This document shows positions 54,857-62,673 of a DNA stretch of 64,000 nucleotides, piece by piece (the stretch's first letter is position 1; each line of letters opens with the position of its first letter). The DNA comes from AC-32 sp963765785. GTDB taxonomy: Bacteria > Actinomycetota > Thermoleophilia > Gaiellales > Gaiellaceae. Where the stretch lies: assembly GCA_963765785.1 (NCBI GenBank), contig CAVXXW010000021.1, forward strand, positions 1-64,000. The letters are read 5' to 3'. Below the pieces are notes generated by a model. That model was not told the origin of the DNA. It did no database searches and worked only from the letters and a program-made list of their open reading frames with translations. The translations under genes were made by a program, and so were the position numbers.

Positions 54857-55469
54857 ATGGCTCGCAAGCTGATCGTTCTCGCGCTCGCCATCGGCGTCGG
54901 TCTCGCCGTCACGGGCGTCGCCGGGGCAGGCTGGTCCAACGTGATTCGCGGCACCAAGGGCGACGACGTGATCGCAGGCACCGCGAGCCGCGACTTCATC
55001 CTCGGCCTCGCCGGCAACGACCAGATCACGGCCGGCGCCGGCCGCGAGGTCGTCTACGGCGGCAGGGGCAACGACACGATCGACGGCGGCCCCGGCCTCG
55101 ACCGCCTCTTCGCAACGCCGGCGACGACACGATCACCGCCGGCGCCGGCCGCGACGTAATCTGGGGCGGCTACGGGAACGACACCCTCACCGCCGGCGCC
55201 AACGGCCTGAGCCGCCTCCAGGGCGGCCCGGGCGACGACACGCTCAACGGCGGCGCGAAGCTCGACTTCGTGTGGGCGGCTTCGGCTCCGACCACGAGTA
55301 CGGCGGCGACGGCAACGACGTCCTGCATGCGCTCGCGCCGGACCACCAGACGGACTACCTCGACTGGGGCCCCGGCGACCACGACATCGCCTGGCTGCGG
55401 GCGGGCGAGAACGACGTCACGACGAACTGCGAGAAGGTCATCACCGTCTCGACCGGCTCGGACGGCTAG
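54857..55469 (+). CDS. secreted RTX-like calcium-binding repeat protein, two frame changes
   Basis: ATG 54857 follows GGAGG. A signal peptide (KLIVLALAIGVGLAVTGVAG) leads into hemolysin-type nonapeptide repeats: GTKGDDVIAGTASRDFILG, GLAGNDQITAGAGREVVYGG, and so on. The frame changes near 55112 and again near 55276. At both places adding one G (GGC for GC, GGGG for GGG) restores an uninterrupted repeat series through GFGSDHEYGGDGNDVLHAL to DLDWGPGDH-like YLDWGPGDHDIAWL and a stop at 55469. The rebuilt protein has about 204 residues. It would bind calcium outside the cell. Confidence 0.65.
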
Positions 55470-55495
55470 CTCCTCCCCGGCTGACACGTTGTCCT

Positions 55496-55523
55496 CCGAG
55501 GCCCGCCGACCGGCGGGCCTCGG
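55496..55523. terminator. bidirectional hairpin terminator
   Basis: CCGAGGCCCGCCG (55496-55508) pairs with CGGCGGGCCTCGG (55511-55523). The 13-bp perfect stem lies between the convergent RTX-like and hydrolase genes and would serve both. Confidence 0.65.
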
Positions 55524-55526
55524 CCG

Positions 55527-56351
55527 TTACGGGGCCTCGACGCGCTCGAGGAACGAGCCGACCGTGGCGAGGTACCGCTCGGGCTCCTCGAGGTACGGCG
55601 TGTGCGAGCTGTCCTCGAAGACCACCCATTCCGAGCCGCGGATGCCCTGATGCAGCGGCTCGACGAGCGCCGGCGTGCATTCGTCGTGGCGGCCGGAGGT
55701 GACGAGCGTCGGGAGGTCGAGCTCGCCGAGCCGGTCGATCACATCCCAGTCCTTCAGCGTCCCGGTGACGGTGAACTCGTTCGGGCCCCACATCGCCTCG
55801 TAGACCTGCGTGTTCCAGGTCGTGCGCGACTCGACGAGCACCTGCGGCTCCGGGTCGAGCCGGCAGATGTGGCGGCGCTTGAACTCCTCCTCGGCCTCGC
55901 GCCCGTCGAGCCCCGGCGGCAGCGCGGCGAAGAGCCGCTCGGCCTCGACGGCCCACCGAGGGGCGCTCGTCGGCGTCGAGTTGAGCGTCAGGCTCGCGAG
56001 CCCGGCCGGCCTCGTGAACGCGTACTCGAGCGCGAGCATCCCGCCCCACGACGAGCCGAACAGGTGGATCCGCTCGAGCCCGAGCTCGTCGCGGACGCAC
56101 TGCAGCTGCTCGGCGAACGTCTCGACCGTCCAGAGCGACGGGTCGTCGGGCCGCGAGGACGCGCCGCTGCCAAGCTGGTCGTAGAAGACGACCCGCCGCT
56201 GCTCCGACAGCGGCGCGAGCGCCGTGAGTGGGAGGTGCGAGCCGCCCGGCCCGCCGTGCAGGCAGAGGAGCGGCAGCCGGCCCGAAAGCTCCTGGTCGCC
56301 GAAGACCCAGGCCGCCGTCCGCCACTCGCGGAACGGGAGCGAGCGATTCAG
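55527..56351 (-). CDS. alpha/beta hydrolase, proline iminopeptidase-like
   Basis: A 274-residue protein with the S33 pattern: oxyanion-hole motif LLCLHGGPGGSHLPL, nucleophile elbow LFGSSWGGMLALEYA, catalytic Asp in TSGRHDECTPA and His in EDSSHTPYLEEPERYL. It should release N-terminal proline from small peptides or act as a related esterase. No ATG, GTG or TTG lies upstream of the oxyanion motif in this frame. The likely start is CTG 56351, which overlaps the korB stop (CTGA). It is the last gene of the kor operon. Confidence 0.8.
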   Translation of the reverse strand: MNRSLPFREWRTAAWVFGDQELSGRLPLLCLHGGPGGSHLPLTALAPLSEQRRVVFYDQLGSGASSRPDDPSLWTVETFAEQLQCVRDELGLERIHLFGSSWGGMLALEYAFTRPAGLASLTLNSTPTSAPRWAVEAERLFAALPPGLDGREAEEEFKRRHICRLDPEPQVLVESRTTWNTQVYEAMWGPNEFTVTGTLKDWDVIDRLGELDLPTLVTSGRHDECTPALVEPLHQGIRGSEWVVFEDSSHTPYLEEPERYLATVGSFLERVEAP

Positions 56352-57358
56352 CCGATCGTCCAGGTGTCGCCGGCGTGGAGAAGCTGCTCGAGGTCGCCCT
56401 CGCCCTGCTCCTCGACGGCGCGGGCCAGCTGCTCGTCCATCAGCCGGTCGTAGACCGGGCGCTCGACGTCGCGGAAGACGCCGATCGGCGTCGGCCCGTG
56501 CGGCGTGTGCGAGAGCCGCGCCAATGCATTCGCCAGGCTCGTCGTCTCGGCGTGCTCGTCGTGGACGAGCAGGTCGGTGTCGCCTTCGACGATCTCAGCT
56601 GAGCCGTCAGGGCGCAGGCGCACGCCGCGCTCGCTCTCCGCGCCGAAGCGGATCGGCTGCCCGTGCTCGAGCAGGATCCGGTTCTCCTTCTGGTCTCGGA
56701 CCGCGTCGAAGGCGCCGTCGTTGTAGACGTTGCAGTTCTGGTAGATCTCGACGAAGGCCGCGCCCGGGTGCGCGTGCGCCCGCCGCAGCGTCTCGGTCAG
56801 GTGCGCGCGATCGGTGTCGATCGAGCGGGCCACGAAGGTCGCCTCCGCGCCGAGCGCGAGCGCCACCGGGTTGAACGGATGGTCGAGCGAGCCCATCGGC
56901 GTCGTCTTGTTGATCGTCCCGAGCGGCGACGTCGGCGAGTACTGCCCCTTCGTCAGCCCATAGATCTGGTTGTTGAACATCAGGATCTTGATGTTCACGT
57001 TGCGGCGCAGGGCGTGGATCAGGTGATTGCCGCCGATCGAGAGCGCGTCGCCGTCGCCGCTCACGACCCAGACCGAGAGGTCGGGCCGCGAGAGCGCGAG
57101 GCCCGTCGCGATCGCCGGTGCGCGGCCGTGGATCGAGTGGATCCCGTAGGTCTCGACGTAGTACGGGAAGCGCGCCGCGCAGCCGATCCCGGAGATGAAG
57201 ACGATCCGCTCGCGCGGGATGCCGAGCTCGGGCAGGAACCCCTGCACCGCGGCGAGGATCGCGTAGTCCCCACAGCCCGGGCACCAGCGAACCTCCTGAT
57301 CGGTCTTGAAGTCCTTCGCCGTCAGCCGGCCGTTCCCGTTGCCGCCGTTCTCGCTCAG
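56348..57358 (-). CDS. korB: 2-oxoacid:ferredoxin oxidoreductase, beta subunit
   Basis: A 336-residue thiamine-diphosphate subunit. It shows VRWCPGCGDYAILAAVQ, GIGCAARFPYY, the TPP/Mg motif VSGDGDALSIGGNHLIHALR and IYGLTKGQYSPTSPLG. With KorA it oxidatively decarboxylates a 2-oxoacid, probably 2-oxoglutarate or pyruvate, to the acyl-CoA while reducing ferredoxin. The natural N-terminus, just ahead of LTAKDFKTDQEVRWCPGCGD, requires CTG 57358 as start. It overlaps the stop of the 64-residue gene (CTGA). The first ATG, GTG or TTG downstream would remove the CPGCG motif. Confidence 0.88.
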   Translation of the reverse strand: MSENGGNGNGRLTAKDFKTDQEVRWCPGCGDYAILAAVQGFLPELGIPRERIVFISGIGCAARFPYYVETYGIHSIHGRAPAIATGLALSRPDLSVWVVSGDGDALSIGGNHLIHALRRNVNIKILMFNNQIYGLTKGQYSPTSPLGTINKTTPMGSLDHPFNPVALALGAEATFVARSIDTDRAHLTETLRRAHAHPGAAFVEIYQNCNVYNDGAFDAVRDQKENRILLEHGQPIRFGAESERGVRLRPDGSAEIVEGDTDLLVHDEHAETTSLANALARLSHTPHGPTPIGVFRDVERPVYDRLMDEQLARAVEEQGEGDLEQLLHAGDTWTIG

Positions 57359-57549
57359 TGGCGCGGCCTCCCCTCGTCCGCGGGCGGCACGTAGTTGGGC
57401 GGGAACGTCGCCGGCATGCTGCCGCCCGTCGAATCGGCGCCCTTCGTCCCCGCGCCGGACGCCCACCCGTCGACGTTGTCGATGGGCCGCTCGCCGTCTC
57501 CCTGCAACGGCTTCGGACGGATCCTCTTCAGCAACTCGCGGAGCTTCAT
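57355..57549 (-). CDS. small protein encoded between korA and korB
   Basis: A 64-residue protein. ATG 57549 overlaps the korA stop (ATGA), and its own stop overlaps the korB start. It has a basic amphipathic N-terminus (KLRELLKRIRPKPLQGDGER) and a Gly/Pro-rich, probably unstructured tail (ATFPPNYVPPADEGRPRH). No cysteines, so it is not a ferredoxin or delta subunit. The double overlap argues that it is made in step with both catalytic subunits and may assist assembly. I know no family. Confidence 0.6.
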   Translation of the reverse strand: MKLRELLKRIRPKPLQGDGERPIDNVDGWASGAGTKGADSTGGSMPATFPPNYVPPADEGRPRH

Positions 57550-59381
57550 AGCAGCGCCTCCATCGCATCCGCCAGCTCGCTCGCCCGCAGCGGCAGCCCC
57601 CGCACCTGGTTGTAGCCGACCGCGTCGACCAGGAACTCCGCGCGCACGAGCTTCAGCAGCTGGCCGAGATTCATCTCCGGCACGAGCACGCGGTCGTAGG
57701 CGCGGAGCACGTCGCCTGTGTTGGGTGGGAACGGGCTCAGATGCGTCAGATGCGCCTGGGCGACCTGCCTGCCGTCCCGCCGGAGGCGCCGCACGGCCGC
57801 GGTGATCGGGCCATACGTCCCGCCCCAGCCGAGCACGAGCAGCGACGCGCCGTCCGGGTCGTCGACCTCGAGCTCCGGGATGTCGGCCGCGATGTTCGCG
57901 ACCTTCTGCGCCCTGAGCCGCACCATTCGGTCGTGGTTGTCGGGGTCGTAGGAGACGTTGCCGGTCTCGTCCTGCTTCTCGAGCCCGCCGAGGCGGTGCT
58001 CGAGCCCCGGCGTGCCGGGGATCGCCCACGCGCGCGCGAGTGTCTCGGGGTCGCGCACGTAGGGCAGGAACTCGCCGTCGCGGTTCGGGCCGGTCGCGAA
58101 GTCGACCGGGATCTCCGGCAGCGTGGCGACGTCCGGCAACAGCCACGGCTCGGAGCCGTTCGCCAGGTACGCGTCGGAGAGCAGGTAGACGGGGGTGCGG
58201 TACTTGAGCGCGATCCGAGCTGCCTCGAGCGCGGCGTCGAAGCAGCCGCCGGGCGTGGAGGCCGCGACGACCGGCACCGGCGACTCGGCGTTGCGGCCGA
58301 AGAGCACCATCAGCAGGTCGGCCTGCTCGGGCTTGGTCGGCATCCCGGTCGAGGGGCCGGCGCGCTGGATGTCGAGGATCAGCAGCGGCAGCTCGAGCGC
58401 CACCGCGAGCCCGACCGTCTCGGCCTTGAGCACGACGCCCGGGCCGCTCGAGGTACAGACACCGAGCGCGCCGCCGAAGCTCGCGCCGACCGCAGCGCCG
58501 GCGGCCGCGATCTCGTCCTCGGCCTGGAACGTGCGCACGCCGAAGCGCTTGTGCCGCGAGAGGTTCTCGAGGATCTCCGAGGCGGGCGTGATCGGGTATG
58601 CGCCGAGGAAGAGGTCGAGGCCGCTCTTCACGCTCGCCGCGATCAGCCCGAGCCCGAGCGCCTGGTTGCCCGTGATGTTGCGGTAGGTGCCCGGTGGCAT
58701 CGGGGCGGGTGCGACCTCGTACGAGACGACGAAGTCCTCGGAGGTCTCGCCGTATGCCCAGCCGGCCTTGAACGCCTTGACGTTCGCCTCCGCGATCGCC
58801 GGCTTCGATGCGAACTTCCGCTCGAGGTACGCGACCGTGCCCTCGGTCGGCCGGTGGTAGAGCCACGACATCAGCCCGAGCGCGAACATGTTCTTCGAGC
58901 GCTCCGCCTCGCGTTTGGTCACCTCGGACTCCTTCAGCGCCTCGAGCGTGAGCGACGTCAGCGGCACCTCGTGGAGGTGGTACTCGTCGAGCGAGCCGTC
59001 CTCGAGCGGGCTCTTCGCATAGCCGGCTTTCTCGAGGTTGCGCTCGGTGAACGCGTCGCGGTTGACGATCAGCGTCCGGCCCTTGGGCAGGTCGCGTAGG
59101 TTCGTCTTCAGCGCCGCCGGATTCATCGCGACGAGCACGTCCGGCGCGTCGCCCGGGGTGAGGATGTCGTGGTCGGCGAAGTGGAGCTGGAAGCCCGAGA
59201 CGCCGGGGAGCGAGCCCGCGGGCGCGCGGATCTCCGCCGGGAAGTCCGGAAGCGTCGAGAGGTCGTTCCCGATCAGCGCCGTCTCGCTCGTGAAGCGCCC
59301 GCCCGTGAGCTGCATGCCGTCGCCCGAGTCGCCGGCGAACCGGATGGTCACCTGCTCGAGCTGCTCGACCTGCTTCCCCAC
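57546..59381 (-). CDS. korA: 2-oxoacid:ferredoxin oxidoreductase, fused gamma-alpha subunit
   Basis: A 611-residue protein. The N-terminal 190 residues are the gamma domain (TIRFAGDSGDGMQLTGGRF, DVLVAMNPAALKTNL). The alpha part follows (GNQALGLGLIAASVKSGLDL, LGAYPITPASEILENLSRH, FQAEDEIAAAGAAVGASFGG, SSGPGVVLKAETVGLAVALE). The YPITPASE and SSGP motifs belong to the 2-oxoglutarate/pyruvate class that binds the TPP pyrimidine ring. The fused layout is that of the two-subunit KorAB enzymes of actinobacteria. GTG 59381 follows the small gene by three bases. Confidence 0.9.
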   Translation of the reverse strand: MGKQVEQLEQVTIRFAGDSGDGMQLTGGRFTSETALIGNDLSTLPDFPAEIRAPAGSLPGVSGFQLHFADHDILTPGDAPDVLVAMNPAALKTNLRDLPKGRTLIVNRDAFTERNLEKAGYAKSPLEDGSLDEYHLHEVPLTSLTLEALKESEVTKREAERSKNMFALGLMSWLYHRPTEGTVAYLERKFASKPAIAEANVKAFKAGWAYGETSEDFVVSYEVAPAPMPPGTYRNITGNQALGLGLIAASVKSGLDLFLGAYPITPASEILENLSRHKRFGVRTFQAEDEIAAAGAAVGASFGGALGVCTSSGPGVVLKAETVGLAVALELPLLILDIQRAGPSTGMPTKPEQADLLMVLFGRNAESPVPVVAASTPGGCFDAALEAARIALKYRTPVYLLSDAYLANGSEPWLLPDVATLPEIPVDFATGPNRDGEFLPYVRDPETLARAWAIPGTPGLEHRLGGLEKQDETGNVSYDPDNHDRMVRLRAQKVANIAADIPELEVDDPDGASLLVLGWGGTYGPITAAVRRLRRDGRQVAQAHLTHLSPFPPNTGDVLRAYDRVLVPEMNLGQLLKLVRAEFLVDAVGYNQVRGLPLRASELADAMEALL

Positions 59382-59384
59382 GGG

Positions 59385-59613
59385 CTACACCGTAGCGCGC
59401 ACGACCGTGATCCCCCACGCCTCTCCGGAGGCGAACAGCTCGTCCGGATCGACCTGGTCGCGCCAGCCCAGGAAGTGGCGCTCCGGGTCATCCTCGGTCG
59501 ACCCGTAGACGGCCAGGCGCACCTCCTTCTCAGGGTCGCCGCCGCCGCGCTCGAGCCTCGAGCCGGCGCTCCGCCTCTTCGGCCGCGGGCCCTTCTGCGT
59601 AGCCCTTGCCCAT
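59385..59613 (-). CDS. small protein upstream of korA, one frame change
   Basis: ATG 59613 overlaps the stop of the VOC gene (TGATG) and opens GKGYAEGPAAEEAERRLE. Near 59556, within a CTCGAGCCTCGAG stretch, the frame shifts by one and continues GGGDPEKEVRLAVYGSTEDD, then PERHFLGWRDQVDPDELFAS, to a stop at 59385, three bases before korA. The joined product is about 75 residues. Function unknown. The overlap with VOC and the tight spacing to korA imply a real operon member in which the frame change is an error or recent mutation. Confidence 0.5.
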
Positions 59614-60098
59614 CAGGCGGCCTCTTCCAGAAGCGCCTGCAGGTCGAGCGGTGCGTTGTGCATCGCGACGCCGCTGCCGCCGTCCGCCGGCCGCGGCCAC
59701 TCCTCCTCCGGACGGTCACGGTAGAGCTCGACGCCGTTGCCGTCGGGGTCGCGCAGGTAGATCGCCTCGGAGACGCCGTGGTCGGTGGCGCCGTCGATCG
59801 GCCACTGTGCGTCGACGAGGCGCTTGAGCGCGTTGCCGAGCTGCGCCCGGTCCGGGTAGCGGATCGCGACGTGGTACAGGCCGGTCGTGCCGGCCGGCGG
59901 CGGCGAGCCGCCGCGCGACTCCCACGTGTTCAGGCCGAGGTGGTGGTGATAGCCGCCGGCCGAGATGAACGCCGCCTGGTCGCCGTAGCGCTGCATCACG
60001 TCGAAGCCGAGGATGTCGCGGTAGAAGCCCAGCGAGCGGTCGATGTCGCCGACCTTGAGGTGGACGTGCCCGATGTCCACGCGCGGGTCGATGCTCAT
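59613..60098 (-). CDS. VOC-superfamily protein (glyoxalase/extradiol dioxygenase-like)
   Basis: A 161-residue protein with both halves of a VOC fold. The first begins DIGHVHLKVGDIDRSLGFY, the second contains GLYHVAIRYPDRAQLG, and the metal ligand glutamate lies in DPDGNGVELYRDRPEEEW. GHVHLKV and GLYHVAI supply the two metal histidines. The long motif LRDPDGNGVELY and the GGYHHHLGLNTWES loop resemble catechol-2,3-dioxygenase-like proteins, but the substrate is unknown. It heads the operon that continues into korA and korB. Confidence 0.82.
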   Translation of the reverse strand: MSIDPRVDIGHVHLKVGDIDRSLGFYRDILGFDVMQRYGDQAAFISAGGYHHHLGLNTWESRGGSPPPAGTTGLYHVAIRYPDRAQLGNALKRLVDAQWPIDGATDHGVSEAIYLRDPDGNGVELYRDRPEEEWPRPADGGSGVAMHNAPLDLQALLEEAA

Positions 60099-60162
60099 GC
60101 GGCGACGATAGCGCCTGGAGCCATACACGTTCTTCTATTGCCCGTTGCCAAAAGATGGAGCC

Positions 60163-60187
60163 GGGACCGCCCTTTGGCGGCGGTCCC
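60163..60187 (-). terminator. hairpin terminator of the 28-codon mini-gene
   Basis: GGGACCGCC (60163-60171) pairs perfectly with GGCGGTCCC (60179-60187). On the minus strand a T-rich ATCTTTT follows 8 bases later. It would end the transcript of the small frame at 60205-60291. Confidence 0.6.
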
Positions 60188-60204
60188 CGCGCATGCCGCA
60201 GCGC

Positions 60205-60291
60205 CTACGGGCCCCACGGCGACGAGGCGTTCAGCGCAGCGAGCACGACCATGCAGAGCACGACGAGCAACGCCTGAATCCTGGCGGACAC
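60205..60291 (-). CDS. candidate 28-residue hydrophobic peptide
   Basis: GTG 60291 lies six bases after AAAGGAGG. The 28-residue product is a basic start (SARIQ), one hydrophobic stretch (ALLVVLCMVVLAAL) and a tail NASSPWGP. A strong hairpin terminator follows. It is the only gene-like feature in the 320-base gap between the VOC and XRE genes, and it would be transcribed away from the XRE regulator. It resembles the mini-gene at 12818-12919 in design but not in sequence. No homologue is known to me. Confidence 0.5.
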   Translation of the reverse strand: MSARIQALLVVLCMVVLAALNASSPWGP

Positions 60292-60420
60292 GAGACCACC
60301 TCCTTTGGGCTGACGGGGAACTGGGGATGCAGCGGCCGTACCCAAGACGAGGTCGCCATTTGTTGTCAAGCTGCGGTTCCCGATTGACGATGTCTGGTCC
60401 CGAGGTCAAGATTGCTTCCG

Positions 60421-61752
60421 GTGGCGCGCGACTCCGAGGGACAGGTCGAGACGATCGGCCAGCGTTTGCGACGCCTGCGTCACGAGCGCGGGCTGTCCCA
60501 GCGCGAGCTTTCCTCGCCCGGCGTCAGTTACGCCTACATCTCCCGGATCGAGGCCGGCGCCCGGCGCCCGTCCGTGAAAGCGCTGCGGATGCTGGCGAAG
60601 AAGCTCGGCGTCTCGGCCGACTACCTCGAGACCGGGTCGGAGATCCGCGACACCGACGAGCGCGAGCTCCGCATCGCCGACGCCGAGCTCGAGCTACGGC
60701 TCGCCGACAACCCGGAGCAGGCCGAGAAGAAGCTCGAGCACCTCCGCGACGACGCGATCGTGGCTGGCGACGCGCTCGCCGCCTCGCGCGCCAACGTCGC
60801 CCTCGGGCTGGCTGCGGCCGCCGCCGGCCGCAACGCCGACGCGATCGAGCGGCTCGAGACCGGATTCACCCTCTCGCCAGTCTCCCCCAGCGGCCGCCCC
60901 GACGTCTTCGCGACGCTGGGCCGCGCCTACGCCGCCACCTCGCGCCCCGACAAGGCAGTAGAGGTGTTCGAGCGCTGCCTGGAGGAGGTCGAGCAGGACG
61001 CGCCGGAAGATCTCGCCGCCCAGATTCGCTTCACGACGTACCTCAGCTACGCGCTTACCGACCTCGGCGACCTCGAGCGGGCGCAGTCGGTGCTCGACTC
61101 CGCGCTCGAGAAGGCCGAGTCGATGACGGACGCCTACTCGCGCGTGCGCCTGTACTGGAGCCTCGCACGGCTGAACGACCTCCAAGGCCGGCCCGCCGCG
61201 GCGCTCGACTACGTCCGTCGCGCGATCGCGCTCCTCGACGTCACCGACGACACGCTCCACCTCGCGCGGGCCCACCTGCTCTGCGGCGGCATCCTGATGA
61301 CGCAGGGCCGAACCGACGAAGCGGGCAAGCATTTCGACGTCGCCGAGCAGCTGTTCGGGACGACGCCCGAGCCGATCGACGTCGCGAACCTCTACACCGA
61401 CCAGGCGAAGCGGGCCGTGCACCTCGGCGACGGCGACGAGGCCGTCCGCCGCGCCCAGGCGGCGCTGGATGCTGCCGGCGACGAGTACCCGCACGAGAGG
61501 GGCAACGCGCTCTGGGCGCTCGCCGAGGGCAAGGCGCTGCAGGGGGACATCGACGGCGCGCACGACGCGTTCCGGCAGGCGACGGAACTGCTGGAGGCGC
61601 AGGGTCACCGCCGCGACTACATCGAGGCCTACCGCGCGTGGGGCAAGTTCCTGCGCCGGGTGGGCCGCGAGGAGGAAGCGCTCGAGGTGCTGGAGCGGGC
61701 CGCCGACCTCGCGACGGAGCCCGTCACCTCGGACTCCCGCTCGCGTCGGTGA
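60421..61752 (+). CDS. XRE-type helix-turn-helix regulator with TPR domain
   Basis: A 443-residue protein. The N-terminal HTH reads TIGQRLRRLRHERGLSQREL, then VSYAYISRIEAGARRPSVKA and LRMLAKKLGVSADYLETG. Residues 90-430 are tetratricopeptide-like helices (AIERLETGFTLSP, KAVEVFERCLEEVEQ, ALDYVRRAIALLDV, EALEVLERAADLA). Such regulators often answer small peptides or partner proteins bound by the TPR part. GTG 60421 is preferred; TTG 60412 is possible. Its end overlaps the AlkA-like gene by four bases. The adjacent mini-gene peptide is a candidate ligand, but that is only an inference. Confidence 0.85.
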   Translation: MARDSEGQVETIGQRLRRLRHERGLSQRELSSPGVSYAYISRIEAGARRPSVKALRMLAKKLGVSADYLETGSEIRDTDERELRIADAELELRLADNPEQAEKKLEHLRDDAIVAGDALAASRANVALGLAAAAAGRNADAIERLETGFTLSPVSPSGRPDVFATLGRAYAATSRPDKAVEVFERCLEEVEQDAPEDLAAQIRFTTYLSYALTDLGDLERAQSVLDSALEKAESMTDAYSRVRLYWSLARLNDLQGRPAAALDYVRRAIALLDVTDDTLHLARAHLLCGGILMTQGRTDEAGKHFDVAEQLFGTTPEPIDVANLYTDQAKRAVHLGDGDEAVRRAQAALDAAGDEYPHERGNALWALAEGKALQGDIDGAHDAFRQATELLEAQGHRRDYIEAYRAWGKFLRRVGREEEALEVLERAADLATEPVTSDSRSRR

Positions 61753-62600
61753 TCTCGGCCGCGGTTCGGCCGCGCGGCCCCTACTCGCTGCGCGCCACCC
61801 TGCGCCACGGCTCCGACGCGACACGTACGAACGTCGACGGCGTGCTCGTCGCCGCGCTCGCGAGCGGCGGCGCCGGCCGCGCCTGGCAGCAGGCGGACGG
61901 CGTCGTCCAGCTGCGGGCGCCGCACGAGGCCGGCATCGACGAGCTGCGCTTCGTGCTCGCGGTCGACGACGACCACTCCGAGTTCCTCGAGCGCTTCGCG
62001 CGCGACCCGCTGATCGGCGAGGCGACCCGACGAGTCCGCGGGCTCCGGCCGCTGCGCACCCCGACCGTGGCCCAGTCGCTGCTGCGGGCGCTTGCCGGGC
62101 AGCTGATCCAGGCGAGGCGCGCGCGGCAAATCGAGCGGACGATCGTGCGAGCGCTGATGCCGAAGCTCGAGGGCACGCGGCTGCACGCACCGCCCGACTG
62201 CGCCACGCTGGGGCGTGTCTCGCCCGCGGAGCTGCGCCGGCTCGGGCTCGGCATGCGGCGCGGAGCGGCGCTCGTTCGTATCTGCCGCTCGCTCGACCTC
62301 GAGCGGCTCCGCTCGCTGCCCGGAGACGGCTCCCCCGAGCGGCTGCTGCGCGAGCGCGGCCTCGGGCCGTGGTCGGTCGGCGTTGTGTCCCTCGAAGGGC
62401 TCGGGCGCTACGACCGCGGGCTCGTCGCCGACCTCGGGCTCGTCAAGCTTCAGTCGGCACTCAAGGGCCGCTGGGTCGAGACGTGGGAGACGGCCGAGCT
62501 GCTCACGCCCTACGGCGAGTGGGCCGGGCTCGCCAGCGTCTACATGCTGAATGCCCACGCACTCGGCCTGATCCAGCTGCCCAAGACGGCCGCCGCCTAG
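61749..62600 (+). CDS. AlkA-like DNA-3-methyladenine glycosylase (HhH-GPD)
   Basis: A 283-residue protein with an AlkA N-terminal beta domain followed by the helix-hairpin-helix fold. FVLAVDDDHSEFLERFARDP and TVAQSLLRALAGQLIQARRA precede the hairpin LLRERGLGPWSVGVVSLEGLG. The catalytic aspartate sits in RGLVADLGLVKLQSALKGRW. It would excise alkylated bases from DNA. GTG 61749 overlaps the stop of the XRE-TPR gene (GTGA), an unusual coupling of a regulator and a repair enzyme. Confidence 0.82.
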   Translation: MISAAVRPRGPYSLRATLRHGSDATRTNVDGVLVAALASGGAGRAWQQADGVVQLRAPHEAGIDELRFVLAVDDDHSEFLERFARDPLIGEATRRVRGLRPLRTPTVAQSLLRALAGQLIQARRARQIERTIVRALMPKLEGTRLHAPPDCATLGRVSPAELRRLGLGMRRGAALVRICRSLDLERLRSLPGDGSPERLLRERGLGPWSVGVVSLEGLGRYDRGLVADLGLVKLQSALKGRWVETWETAELLTPYGEWAGLASVYMLNAHALGLIQLPKTAAA

Positions 62601-62673
62601 TTCGGGCGGGCTCGGCGCAACAGCGACTGAGCCGTCGAGCGCTGTTCCGCCAATCCCGCCTAGACTCAGCCCC

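Noticed and set aside
55100..55290. Programmed frameshifting in the RTX-like gene
   Set aside because: There is no slippery heptamer, and one added G restores the repeats at both points, which fits missing bases better.
59169..60411. Long plus-strand frame running from korA into the XRE gene region
   Set aside because: It crosses antisense to korA and the VOC gene, has no start context or motif, and changes to a shadow of the XRE gene.
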